Shown here in pieces: positions 1 to 9,084 of a stretch of DNA of 9,084 bases. The stretch's first letter is position 1; each line of letters opens with the position of its first letter. The DNA is from Solirubrobacteraceae bacterium (lineage in GTDB: Bacteria; Actinomycetota; Thermoleophilia; Solirubrobacterales; Solirubrobacteraceae), in contig JAICUS010000217.1 in NCBI GenBank assembly GCA_025935735.1, forward strand, positions 1-9,084, read 5' to 3'. The notes under the pieces were generated by a model, which did not search any database, was not told where the DNA came from, and was given only the letters and a program-made list of their open reading frames with translations. The translations under genes and the position numbers were made by a program.

Positions 1-683
1 ACACCGTCGAAGCCGGAGAGGATCACGGCGTTGGGCGTGTCGTCGATGATGAAGTCGACGCCGGTGAGGTGCTCCAGGGCGCGGATGTTGCGGCCCTCGC
101 GGCCGATGATGCGGCCCTTCATGTCGTCGGCGGGGAGCTGGACGACGGACACGGTCGTCTCGGCGGCGTGGCCGGCCGCGAGGCGCTGCATGACCACCGC
201 GAGGATGTTGCGGACGCGCCGGTCGGCGTCGCGCTTGGTCTCCTCCTCGATCTGGCGGACCAGCCGGGCGGAGTCGTGGCGGATCTGGTCCTCGAGGTCC
301 TTGAGCAGCAGCTGCTTGGCCTGGGAGGCGGAGAGGCCGGAGACGCGCTCGAGCGCGCGGACGTGGCGCTCGTGGGCCTCCGCGGCGTCGCCGAGCCGCG
401 CCTCCAGCACGGTCTCGCGCGCGTCGAGCTCGGCGGACCGGGCCTCGAGCGCGCCCTCGCGTGCCCTGAGCCGCTCCTCCAGGCGCCCGACCTCCTGGTG
501 GCGGGCGCCGCTGTCGTCTCTGTGGGCGGCGGCCGGGCGCCGCTCCCCCTGCTTGTCAGCGCTCACGCTGCCGGCGGGCGCCGGCACGGCCGCGGTCGCG
601 AGGCCCGGGCCTCGCCTCACCAGCAGCAGCGCCGCGACCACCAGGCCGGCCGCGAGGACGGCCGCCGCGATCACGATTTCCAT
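1..683 (-). CDS. rny: Ribonuclease Y, N-terminal part (3' end outside window)
   Basis: RNase Y is a membrane-anchored endoribonuclease that starts the decay of many mRNAs. The first 227 residues are visible. A hydrophobic N-terminal anchor (about residues 2-22, starting [13 protein letters not shown]) is followed by basic residues, a low-complexity stretch to about residue 50 and a long charged Glu/Arg/Ala-rich coiled coil (about 55-150). The KH RNA-binding domain begins near residue 186, with the family signature [16 protein letters not shown] at 189-204 and then [17 protein letters not shown]. The catalytic HD domain lies beyond the left edge, so activity cannot be judged. The ATG at 681-683 is chosen because it puts the anchor at the very N-terminus and has a purine-rich ribosome binding site upstream. 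recX lies 366 bp upstream, so a separate promoter is likely. In Bacillus rny also follows recA. Identity is near certain. Confidence 0.96.
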   Translation of the reverse strand, partial: MEIVIAAAVLAAGLVVAALLLVRRGPGLATAAVPAPAGSVSADKQGERRPAAAHRDDSGARHQEVGRLEERLRAREGALEARSAELDARETVLEARLGDAAEAHERHVRALERVSGLSASQAKQLLLKDLEDQIRHDSARLVRQIEEETKRDADRRVRNILAVVMQRLAAGHAAETTVSVVQLPADDMKGRIIGREGRNIRALEHLTGVDFIIDDTPNAVILSGFDG

Positions 684-694
684 TGTCCCTGTGT

Positions 695-704
695 CCTCTC
701 TCCT
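695..704 (-). promoter_or_regulatory. Ribosome binding site of rny
   Basis: On the minus strand this reads AGGAGAGAGG, ending 11 nt before the rny ATG; a second weaker AGGG lies only 3 nt before it. This is the clearest Shine-Dalgarno-like sequence in the window and supports the start at 683. The other visible starts (recA, recX, cinA, thpR, rodZ) lack a comparable one. Confidence 0.6.
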
Positions 705-798
705 ACGCCGCCCTGCCGGGCGCGGCGAGATCCGGTCTCTTCTGTCGCGGCAGACCGAGCCGTGCCCGTGACCCGGAGCGGAGAGGACCTGCATGGAA

Positions 799-831
799 GG
801 CGGCCACGCGGCCGCCGCGTCAGACGGCGGC
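799..831 (-). promoter_or_regulatory. Two mutually exclusive hairpins in the rny leader
   Basis: Seen directly: GGCGGCC at 799-805 pairs perfectly with GGCCGCC at 810-816 around a 4-nt loop, and GCCGCCG at 811-817 pairs perfectly with CGGCGGC at 825-831 around a 7-nt loop. Segment 811-816 belongs to both, so an RNA could form only one at a time. In the minus-strand transcript the 825-831 arm is made first and the 799-805 arm last, followed by UUCC. This geometry resembles an attenuator or translational switch, but in DNA this GC-rich such pairings arise easily by chance and there is no U-tract. Confidence 0.35.
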
Positions 832-973
832 TAAGTGGATCGTCGTGGGTGTGTCCGCGACGGGCCCGGGGGCCCGCTCGGTGGGCGCTCTCGCCCGGGG
901 TTGCTGTGGGTTGCCGTCACGCTGAAGCTGCTGGGTTCCGCTCTGAAAGTGTCAGTTTGCTGCGTGTTTCGTG

Positions 974-989
974 GGGTCCGGACGGACCC
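974..989 (-). terminator. Hairpin downstream of recX, possible terminator
   Basis: Perfect 6-bp stem GGGTCC (974-979) with GGACCC (984-989) and a 4-nt loop, about 60 nt past the recX stop codon. No T-run follows it on the minus strand, so it would at best be one of the hairpin-only terminators proposed in high-GC actinobacteria. It also lies just downstream of the start site predicted from the promoter at 1007-1035, so it could instead be the first structure in the rny leader. Confidence 0.25.
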
Positions 990-1006
990 GATCTGTCGCT
1001 GGCCGG

Positions 1007-1035
1007 ATCGTAGTACCGGAAGTGGATGGGCGCAA
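1007..1035 (-). promoter_or_regulatory. Candidate sigma-A type promoter for rny
   Basis: On the minus strand TTGCGC (1030-1035) is followed after exactly 17 bp by TACGAT (1007-1012). The -10 matches TATAAT at four of six positions and fits the actinobacterial TAnnnT pattern; the -35 keeps TTG. Transcription would start near position 1000, some 315 nt before the rny ATG. The elements begin only 15 bp after the recX stop. No better promoter was found nearer the gene. Confidence 0.45.
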
Positions 1036-1049
1036 ACGGTCGGGCGCGC

Positions 1050-1523
1050 TCAGTCCAGGGTGGCGCCGGCGTGCCGCCGCAGGGCGTCGTGCGCGAGCTC
1101 GAGCTCGTAGCCCTTGCGCACCAGGTGGCCGAGCGCACGGTCGCGCTCGCGGGGCGTGGCGGGCGGTGTCGGGAAGCGGCGCGCGAGCAGCGCGACCGCC
1201 GCCGCGAGGTCGTCGTGGTCGTCGCCGGCGAGCGCGGCGTCGACGTGCTCGCGGGACACGCCGAGGGCGATCAGCCGGCGCTCGATCCGCTCGCTCCCCC
1301 AGCCGTCGAGGTTGCGCCGGTCCTCGGTGAAGCGGCGGGCGAACGTGGCGTCGTCGACGTAGCCGCCGGCCCGCAGCTCCTCCAGGACGTCGGCGGCCAG
1401 CGCGGGCTCGACGCGGGCCTTCAGGAACGCCTGGACCAGCTCGGCCTCCGTGCGGTCGCGCCGGGCGAGCAGCCGCCAGGCGACGTCGAACGCCTGCTGG
1501 CGGGCGTCGGTGTCAGCGGGCAC
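1050..1523 (-). CDS. recX: RecA regulatory protein RecX
   Basis: RecX binds RecA filaments and generally limits RecA-driven strand exchange and ATPase activity in the cytoplasm. The 157-residue product has the usual size and the all-helical three-helix repeats of the family. The segment [20 protein letters not shown] (residues 10-29) matches the conserved N-terminal repeat; [16 protein letters not shown] (54-69) and the Trp-Gly/Arg-rich segment after it (about 73-81, with GSERIERRL) match the central repeat. A third, more degenerate repeat follows near residues 100-150. The GTG at 1521-1523 is the chosen start: I found no ATG or GTG in the part of the frame checked upstream, though no clear ribosome binding site is visible. 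Its position just downstream of recA is the classic recA-recX arrangement. A hairpin in the 183-bp gap may reduce read-through from recA, keeping RecX below RecA levels. Confidence 0.92.
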   Translation of the reverse strand: MPADTDARQQAFDVAWRLLARRDRTEAELVQAFLKARVEPALAADVLEELRAGGYVDDATFARRFTEDRRNLDGWGSERIERRLIALGVSREHVDAALAGDDHDDLAAAVALLARRFPTPPATPRERDRALGHLVRKGYELELAHDALRRHAGATLD

Positions 1524-1660
1524 GACGGTGCGGCGGGACGGCCGGGGCCGCGGCCCGGAACGCGGCGCCCGTGAGGGGGATGCCGACGGCGGCGCGGAGA
1601 GCCGTGAAGATCGCGGGCGACCGGAGGGCGGCGCGGAGGCGGCGGCGCGCGCGGACCGGT

Positions 1661-1690
1661 CCGGGGGCGCCGGGCGGGCCGGCGCCCCGG
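1661..1690 (-). terminator. Strong hairpin between recA and recX (terminator or attenuator)
   Basis: CCGGGGGCGCCGG (1661-1673) pairs with CCGGCGCCCCGG (1679-1690) around a 5-nt GCGGG loop, with one extra G bulged in the left arm. It begins 17 nt beyond the recA stop codon. There is no T-run after it, so it would be a U-less hairpin terminator of the kind suggested for high-GC actinobacteria. In E. coli a hairpin at this same place lets only a small share of recA transcripts reach recX; a similar role here is inference. Confidence 0.5.
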
Positions 1691-1706
1691 ATGGGGGTCT
1701 GGCGCA

Positions 1707-2777
1707 CTAGGCGGCGCCGAGGAGCTCGGCGGCGGCCGCGGGGTCGCTCTCGATGGGCTCCACGAGGTCCTGGTTGACGCCGAGCGCCTCGTAGACCTTG
1801 CCCTCGATCTCCTTGGCGACCTCCGGGTGCTCGTCCAGGTAGCCCTTGGCGTTGTTGCGGCCCTGGCCGAGCCGCTCGTCGCCGTAGGAGAAGAACGAGC
1901 CGGACTTGGTCACGATCGAGTGCTCGATCCCCAGGTCCAGGATGCAGCCGGAGCTGGAGATGCCCGCGCCGAACTCGATGTCGAACTCGGCCTGGCGGAA
2001 CGGCGCGGCGACCTTGTTCTTGACCACCTTGACGCGGACGCGGTTGCCGATCGCCTCCGTGCCGTCCTTCAGGGTCTCGATCCGGCGGATGTCCAGGCGC
2101 TGGGACGAGTAGAACTTCAACGCCCGGCCGCCCGGCTGCGTCTCCGGCGAGCCGAACATGACCCCGACCTTCTCGCGGATCTGGTTCGTGAAGATGCAGA
2201 GCGTCTTGGTGCGGTTGAGGTTGCCGGCCAGCTTGCGCATGGCCTGCGACATCATCCGCGCCTGCAGGCCGACCGACTGGTCGCCCATCTGGCCCTCGAG
2301 CTCGGCCCGCGGGGTGAGCGCGGCCACCGAGTCCACGGCCACGACGTCCACCGCCGCGGAGCGCACGAGCATGTCGGCGATCTCCAGCGCCTGCTCGCCG
2401 TAGTCGGGCTGGGAGACCAGCAGCTCGTCGATGTTGACGCCGATCTTCTGGGCGTACAGCGGGTCCATCGCGTGCTCGGCGTCGATGAACGCGCACACCC
2501 CGCCCAGCTTCTGCGCCTCGGCGATGACGTGGTAGATCAGCGTCGTCTTGCCCGAGGACTCCGGACCGAAGACCTCCACGATGCGGCCGCGGGGGACGCC
2601 GCCGATGCCCAGCGCCAGGTCGAGCGACAACGCCCCCGTGGGGATCGCCTCGACCTTCACCTGAGCCCCGGGATCCCCCATCCGCATCACCGAGCCCTTG
2701 CCGAACTGGCGCTCGATCTGGGTCAGGGCGCCCTGGAGGGCGGTGTCTCGTGCCTTCGCGGGGTCCTGGATGCTCAT
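1707..2777 (-). CDS. recA: Recombinase RecA
   Basis: RecA polymerises on single-stranded DNA, drives homologous pairing and strand exchange with ATP, and stimulates LexA self-cleavage. The 356-residue product is full length. It has Walker [10 protein letters not shown] (71-79), the catalytic Glu101 in IDAEHAMDP, Walker B around [10 protein letters not shown], the conserved [19 protein letters not shown] stretch before the L2 loop, [12 protein letters not shown] in L2, and a mildly acidic C-terminal tail ending LLGAA. The frame stays open upstream to a TTG near 2840, but those 21 extra codons cover the promoter and repeats and do not resemble RecA, so the ATG at 2775-2777 ([18 protein letters not shown]) is chosen. 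No Shine-Dalgarno sequence precedes it; the promoter position suggests a leaderless mRNA. No intein or frameshift is present. Confidence 0.99.
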   Translation of the reverse strand: MSIQDPAKARDTALQGALTQIERQFGKGSVMRMGDPGAQVKVEAIPTGALSLDLALGIGGVPRGRIVEVFGPESSGKTTLIYHVIAEAQKLGGVCAFIDAEHAMDPLYAQKIGVNIDELLVSQPDYGEQALEIADMLVRSAAVDVVAVDSVAALTPRAELEGQMGDQSVGLQARMMSQAMRKLAGNLNRTKTLCIFTNQIREKVGVMFGSPETQPGGRALKFYSSQRLDIRRIETLKDGTEAIGNRVRVKVVKNKVAAPFRQAEFDIEFGAGISSSGCILDLGIEHSIVTKSGSFFSYGDERLGQGRNNAKGYLDEHPEVAKEIEGKVYEALGVNQDLVEPIESDPAAAAELLGAA

Positions 2778-2784
2778 GGTCAGC

Positions 2785-2813
2785 ACGCTAGGCCTGCGTT
2801 CGGACGGAAACAA
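2785..2813 (-). promoter_or_regulatory. recA promoter (-35/-10), probably giving a leaderless mRNA
   Basis: On the minus strand TTGTTT (2808-2813) is separated by exactly 17 bp from TAGCGT (2785-2790), a TAnnnT -10 typical of actinobacteria. The usual distance from the -10 puts transcription start at about 2777-2778, at or one base before the recA ATG. No ribosome binding site is seen in the few bases between, which agrees with a leaderless transcript. No palindromic GAAC-N4-GTTC SOS box overlaps the promoter; only one half, CGAAC, occurs in the spacer. Confidence 0.6.
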
Positions 2814-2820
2814 CACGCGT

Positions 2821-2853
2821 TTGTGCCGAAACCGTGCCAAATCTGTGCCAAAT
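2821..2853 (-). repeat. Three 11-bp tandem direct repeats upstream of recA (putative operator)
   Basis: On the plus strand the units are TTGTGCCGAAA (2821-2831), CCGTGCCAAAT (2832-2842) and CTGTGCCAAAT (2843-2853), consensus YYGTGCCRAAW. The GTGCC cores sit exactly 11 bp apart, close to one helical turn, so all three face the same side of the DNA. The array ends 7 bp upstream of the recA -35 element, with cores near -47, -58 and -69 from the predicted start. This is the place expected for an activator, or for an operator bound by several protein subunits. It lies outside both flanking coding regions. The binding protein is unknown. Confidence 0.6.
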
Positions 2854-2859
2854 GACGCC

Positions 2860-2888
2860 CGGGCCGGGAAAGGCGGCCGGCCGGCCCG
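2860..2888 (-). terminator. Hairpin after the hydrolase gene, possible terminator
   Basis: CGGGCCGG (2860-2867) and CCGGCCCG (2881-2888) form a perfect 8-bp stem with a 13-nt loop, beginning 7 nt past the hydrolase stop codon. On the minus strand it is followed by GGGCGTCATTT, so there is only a trace of a T-run. It could end the ftsK-to-hydrolase transcript before the recA promoter, but GC content makes chance pairing possible. Confidence 0.35.
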
Positions 2889-2895
2889 CGAGCGC

Positions 2896-4800
2896 TCAGG
2901 GGATGCGGGCGGTGGTGGCGAGCGGCCGGCGGGGCGCCGAGGCGATCCGGGCGGTGGCCGCGGTGGTGGCCGTGGTGCCCAGCGTGCCGTGGACCCGGTG
3001 GCCGCCGAGACGGCCGTTCACGCGGCCGTGGGCGTGGAGGACGATCGTCCCGTGGGCGGCGTTCGCGCCCGTGATCCTCAGCCGCCAGCCGCGGCGCAGG
3101 GCGCGGTTGGTGGACAGGCCGCCGCCGGTGACCTCGACGCCCGTGACCGCCTGGTAGCGGTCGAGGTGCAGGCGGCCGCGGTGGAACGCCCAGCTGCCGC
3201 CGCGCAGGCCGCCGCCGGAGCTCGTGAGGATCGCGTTGGAGTAGAGCAGCAGGATGTCGTCGACGGTCGCGCCGAGCGCGCGCACCGTGCGGCCGATCCG
3301 CAGCGGCAGCCCGTGGACGCCGCCGAGGGCGGCGAACGACACCGGTGGGGCCTTCACGTTGGTGACGAACGTCGGTACCCGCGGGCAGCTCGTCGGCACG
3401 CTGCGGCCGGCCACGAAGCGCAGCAGCGCGCGGACGCCGCAGCCGCTCGGGTCGTCGCCGATGATCGCGTGCCCCACCCCGGGCACCACGAGCCGGTGCG
3501 AGCCGGGGATCGCGGCGGCGATCCGCGCGGACACCTCGGGCGGCGTGCGCAGGTCCTCGGCGCCCTGGAGGATCAGCGTCGGGACGTGCGGGTACGGCGG
3601 CGGAGCCACGGCCGCCGGGGCCCTTGGCACGTCCGGCCAGCGCAGGCAGAGGTCGATCTCGTCCTCCAGCACGGCCGGGGCGTCGAAGGGGAAGAACGCG
3701 CCGGGGCCCGCTGCGGTGAGCGCGGCGTTCGTCGCCGCCAGGCGCTGGTCGACCGGCGTGCCCGGGGCCCAGGGCAGCGGCGTCTCCTCGCACACCGCCG
3801 CGTAGCGGCCGTCGGAGAAGTCGCGCGGCGAGCCGAGGTCGTTGAAGATGTTGCTCGCCTGGAAGAGCCGCGCCAGCGGTGCGCCGTCGCCGGCGAGCGC
3901 GGCGTCGACGGCGCTCGGCATCGCCGCCCGCAGCGCCGGGTCGTAGTCCGCGTTGAACATCAGGTCCAGCAGCGCGGTCGGGCCGATCGCGTAGCGGTGC
4001 GAGCGGCCCAGCGCGTCGTAGGCGAACGCGTGCAGCGCGCCGTTGGCCCGCAGCGTGGCCACGAGCTTGGCCAGGTCGGCCGCCGGGTCCGCCGAGAGCC
4101 CGCGGCAGTGCGCCGGGCAGAGCGCGCGCAGCGACGGCGCCATGTTGTGGAAGCTCGCGCGGAAGAACGGGTCGCTGTCGTCCGGGTCGACCACCGAGTC
4201 GATGATCAGCCGGCTGACGTGCGTCGGATATGCACGCGCGTACGCGAGGGCGAGCTCGGTCCCGTAGGAGATGCCGAACAGCGTCCACTTGTCGATGTGG
4301 AGCGCCTGCCGGATCGCCTCCATGTCCTGCACCGAGTCCGCGGTGGTGTAGTGGATGCGCTTGGGCCCGATCTCGTTCGCGCACGCCTCGCCGGCGGAGG
4401 TCGAGCGCAGGTTCGGGTCGTGCTCGAGCTCGGGGCAGCGCAGCAGGCCCGAGTAGCCGGTGCCGCGCTGGTCGTAGCCGACCACGCGGTAGCGGCGCAG
4501 GAGCGGGTGGACCTCCTGCATCACGCCCACCATCTCGCTGACGCCCGCGCCGCCCGGGCCGCCGGAGAGGTACATGAGCGCGGGCCCGTGGGTCCGCCCG
4601 GTGCGGGCCACGCGCAGCTTGATCGTCCCCGGGATGGCGCCGCTGCGGTCCAGCGGGACCGCCACGTGCGAGCAGCGGACGCTGTGGAAGTCGCGGCAGC
4701 GCGACCAGCTGAGCGCGTGCGCGGCGTGCGGGAACGAGAGCAGGGCGGCGAGCGCGAGCAGCGCGGGCAGGCCCACCCGGCGGGCGGCGGGGAGCGGCAT
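2896..4800 (-). CDS. Secreted alpha/beta hydrolase, tripeptidyl-aminopeptidase-like (peptidase S33 type), with extra C-terminal domain
   Basis: This is a predicted exported serine hydrolase of 634 residues. A signal peptide covers about residues 1-29 (basic start, Leu/Ala core, AHA cleavage site). The mature part opens with the paired Cys35/Cys43 common in this family, then the oxyanion region [10 protein letters not shown] (77-86), [12 protein letters not shown] (107-118) and the nucleophile elbow GISYG with Ser178. The likely acid is Asp416 in [14 protein letters not shown] and the base His444 in VPGVGHAII. Cys454 and Cys472 bracket the end of the TAP-like C-terminal lid region. Relatives such as the Streptomyces tripeptidyl aminopeptidases remove N-terminal peptides outside the cell, but the true substrate here is unknown. 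Residues about 480-605 form an additional Gly-rich, probably beta-strand domain that I do not recognise, followed by a Thr/Ala-rich tail. The ATG at 4798-4800 places the signal peptide correctly. It lies 45 bp after thpR and may be co-transcribed. Confidence 0.88.
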   Translation of the reverse strand: MPLPAARRVGLPALLALAALLSFPHAAHALSWSRCRDFHSVRCSHVAVPLDRSGAIPGTIKLRVARTGRTHGPALMYLSGGPGGAGVSEMVGVMQEVHPLLRRYRVVGYDQRGTGYSGLLRCPELEHDPNLRSTSAGEACANEIGPKRIHYTTADSVQDMEAIRQALHIDKWTLFGISYGTELALAYARAYPTHVSRLIIDSVVDPDDSDPFFRASFHNMAPSLRALCPAHCRGLSADPAADLAKLVATLRANGALHAFAYDALGRSHRYAIGPTALLDLMFNADYDPALRAAMPSAVDAALAGDGAPLARLFQASNIFNDLGSPRDFSDGRYAAVCEETPLPWAPGTPVDQRLAATNAALTAAGPGAFFPFDAPAVLEDEIDLCLRWPDVPRAPAAVAPPPYPHVPTLILQGAEDLRTPPEVSARIAAAIPGSHRLVVPGVGHAIIGDDPSGCGVRALLRFVAGRSVPTSCPRVPTFVTNVKAPPVSFAALGGVHGLPLRIGRTVRALGATVDDILLLYSNAILTSSGGGLRGGSWAFHRGRLHLDRYQAVTGVEVTGGGLSTNRALRRGWRLRITGANAAHGTIVLHAHGRVNGRLGGHRVHGTLGTTATTAATARIASAPRRPLATTARIP

Positions 4801-4809
4801 GGGCGGCGA

Positions 4810-4815
4810 AGCGTA
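4810..4815 (-). promoter_or_regulatory. Weak -10-like element before the hydrolase gene
   Basis: TACGCT on the minus strand fits the TAnnnT pattern and ends 9 nt before the hydrolase ATG, so a start two or three bases ahead of the ATG is possible. No convincing -35 is found at 16-18 bp (the best is GCAACT) and no ribosome binding site is visible in the 45-bp gap. Read-through from thpR is an equally good explanation. Confidence 0.25.
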
Positions 4816-4845
4816 GCGGCGGAGAGAGTCCGAGTTGCGCGGGTG

Positions 4846-5398
4846 TCAGGGAGCGAGCGGCGCCCGGGCGAGCGGCTCGTAGCGGGCGCCCTTCGGGTGC
4901 AGCCGGGAGACGTAGAGCGTGACCGCGTCGGGGGTGAACTCGAGCGGCTCGAGGGGCACCCCATCCGGATTGCGCGGGCGGGCCCGCGGATGCAGCCGGG
5001 CGACCGTGGCGTGCGCGTGGAAGGGGCGCTTCTCGGGCGTGTAGAGGCCGGCTGCGGCGAGGGCGGCAGAGAGCCGGGACTGGAGGGCGGCGAGTCCGCC
5101 GGAGGCATCGTCCACGCGCGCGGTGAGGACGCGCCCGCGGCGCGGCGGCAGGACCTCGGCCTCGGCCAGGGCGAGCGGCGGCGCCGGGCCGCCGGCCTCG
5201 GGGGCGAGCAGCGCGTCGACGGCGGCGACGTCCGCCGGCGGGCGGGCGCCGAGGAAGGCGAGCGTGACGTGGAGCCCGTCGCGCTGGACCGGGCGCCAGA
5301 CGTCGGGGTCGGCCGCGGCGGCGAGGGCTGCCAGCGCGTCGCGCACCGGCTCGGGGAGGTCGAGCGCGACGAACAGGCGTAGGGGGCGCTCGGACGGA

Positions 5399-5409
<11 letters not shown>
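4846..5409 (-). CDS. thpR: RNA 2',3'-cyclic phosphodiesterase (2'-5' RNA ligase family, ThpR/LigT)
   Basis: ThpR-type proteins are small cytoplasmic 2H phosphoesterases. They open 2',3'-cyclic phosphate RNA ends and, in vitro, can make or break 2'-5' linkages between tRNA halves. The 187-residue product has the usual length and both catalytic signatures: HVTL (47-50) in LHVTLAFLG and HATV (133-136) in PFHAHATVAR. The N-terminal strand LRLFVALDLPEPVRDAL (10-26) is also typical. The start is the GTG at 5407-5409, giving an 11-bp overlap with the end of cinA; with no ribosome binding site, translation is probably coupled to cinA. In Deinococcus radiodurans a homologue (ligT) lies between cinA and recA, so this linkage recurs in distant phyla. 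Its cellular substrate is unclear. Confidence 0.94.
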
Positions 5410-6672
<1,263 letters not shown>

Positions 6673-6673
<1 letters not shown>

Positions 6674-7443
6674 TACCGGCAGAGTTGCACGCGCGCGGCC
6701 TCGGACAGGCGGCGCGGGCGGCCCGTCGGGCGGAACTCGTAGCCCACCGGGTTGCCCGTGTCGGCCGCCCGATAGCTGTGGCCGTTGACGCGGAAGCGCA
6801 CGTTGCCGTTGCCGAAGTTCGCCCGGAAGCGCTTGGAGTGGAACGTCGCCGACCGCTGGCCCGCCGACATGGTCACGCCGTTGAGGACGGGGTGGCCGCT
6901 CGCGTTCTCCAGGCAGACGTAGACGGGCGCGGTGGCGCTCAGCCGCAGCGTCACCCGCGTGGGCTTGGCGGGCTTGTGGCGGTGCGTCGCCGTGACGGTC
7001 TTCTTCGGCTTCGCCGTCGCGGTCGGGCTGGCCACGACCGGCGCCTCCGGCTCGTTGTCCTGACCCAGCAGCGAGAGCCCGTACAGCGCGGCCAGCAGCG
7101 CGACGACGCCGATCCCGATGACGATCCCCGGCCCCCAGTGGCGCCGCGGCCGCTGGCGGCGCCGGCCGCCCCGCCCCGGACCGAACGGCGTCAGCTCCTG
7201 CGTGGACGGCCGCTCGTAGCGCTGGCGGTACTCCTCCACGAGCAGCCGCGGGTCGAGGTCGAGGTACTCCGCGTAGGTGCGCAGGAACGTCTTGACGAAC
7301 GTCGGGCCGGGCAGCAGGTCCCATTCCTCGTTCTCCAGCGCGCGCAGGTACTTCGCCCGGATCTTGGTCGCCGCCTCGACCTCCGTCATGTCGATGCGGC
7401 GACGCATCCGAGTCTCCCGAAGCGTCTCACCGATCTCCGGCAT
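6673..7443 (-). CDS. rodZ: RodZ-like membrane protein with helix-turn-helix domain
   Basis: RodZ links the cytoskeleton to the cell-wall elongation machinery in many bacteria; in actinobacteria without MreB its role is less clear. The 256-residue product has the family's layout. A cytoplasmic HTH region (about 1-77) carries the diagnostic MPEIGETLRETR start, IRAKYLRALENEEWDLLPG (28-46) and FVKTFLRTYAEYLDLDP (49-65). A basic patch (90-102) is followed by one membrane helix (about 106-126), an outside Pro/Thr/Lys/Ala-rich linker (about 128-162) and a beta-rich C-terminal domain (about 164-256) like the RodZ extracytoplasmic domain. That domain has two cysteines, one in VYVCLEN and one just before the last residue, which could pair. 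The ATG at 7441-7443 is 14 bp after the ftsK stop. The gene between ftsK and cinA/pgsA in other bacteria is this same family. Confidence 0.9.
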
Positions 7444-7457
7444 GAGGCCGACGAAGG

Positions 7458-9084
<1,627 letters not shown>

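Larger units (their letters stand above)
684..1049 (-). other. 366-bp gene-free region between recX and rny (probable rny leader)
   Basis: No reading frame here on either strand looks like a protein; the open frames are Arg/Pro/Gly-rich by-products of GC content or shadows running in from rny and recX. The region is somewhat less GC-rich around 900-1030. It holds a candidate promoter near 1007-1035, a hairpin at 974-989, a hairpin at 861-876 (arms CGGGCC and GGCCCG, 4-nt loop), two overlapping hairpins at 799-831, and a tandem 10-bp repeat at 898-917 (GGGTTGCTGT then GGGTTGCCGT). If the promoter is real, the rny mRNA has a leader of roughly 310-320 nt. I recognise no known riboswitch or small RNA in it. 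Confidence 0.5.

Noticed and set aside
898..917. Tandem 10-bp repeat GGGTTGCTGT/GGGTTGCCGT in the rny leader.
   Set aside because: Only two copies with one mismatch and no clear relation to a promoter; kept as a note within the gap annotation.
69..1013. Plus-strand open frames opposite rny and in the recX-rny gap that might be small genes.
   Set aside because: No motif, no ribosome binding site, and composition typical of chance frames in GC-rich DNA.
2778..2840. RecA starting 21 codons earlier at the in-frame TTG near 2840.
   Set aside because: The extension covers the promoter and part of the repeats and does not resemble RecA N-termini; the ATG at 2777 gives a normal-length protein.
2832..2850. 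The recA upstream repeats match the sigma-54 promoter pattern (TGGCAC, then GGCA with the GG and GC at the right distance) on the minus strand.
   Set aside because: Known actinobacteria lack RpoN, the match follows automatically from the 11-bp repeat period, and a good sigma-A type promoter lies just downstream.
2698..5382. Very long plus-strand open frame (894 codons) opposite the hydrolase and thpR.
   Set aside because: Composition is Arg/Ala/Gly/Val-rich with no domain; it mirrors the codon bias of the real minus-strand genes. The same applies to the plus-strand frames at 5123-6742 and 1827-2855.

Overview
The window is very GC-rich, and all eight genes lie on the minus strand, so transcription runs from high to low coordinates. 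Gene content, GTG starts and protein sequences point to a high-GC actinobacterium. A thermoleophilian such as Solirubrobacter, Conexibacter or Patulibacter is my best guess, but this is inferred without a database comparison. It looks like core chromosome: there is no mobile element, CRISPR array, tRNA or rRNA.

In transcription order, the right half is a compact operon: ftsK (5' end outside the window), rodZ, cinA and thpR. These genes are 14 bp apart or overlap by 1 to 11 bp. After 45 bp comes a secreted alpha/beta hydrolase of the tripeptidyl-aminopeptidase type, which is not a usual member of this neighbourhood. A 118-bp gap follows, holding a hairpin, three 11-bp tandem direct repeats and a good promoter that starts almost exactly at the recA ATG. 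recA is followed by a 183-bp gap with a strong hairpin, then recX. A 366-bp gap without a gene, with a plausible promoter and several hairpins, leads into rny (RNase Y), which runs off the left edge.

The functional theme is chromosome segregation and cell shape (FtsK, RodZ), nucleotide/NAD and RNA-end metabolism (CinA, ThpR), recombination and its control (RecA, RecX) and RNA turnover (RNase Y). The order combines the ftsK-rodZ-(pgsA)-cinA-recA-rny layout known from Firmicutes with the cinA-ligT(thpR)-recA linkage known from Deinococcus; pgsA is absent from its usual place. I see no wholly new system. The best leads for something undescribed are the helically phased 11-bp repeat operator upstream of an apparently leaderless recA that lacks a recognisable SOS box, and the long structured leader of rny.
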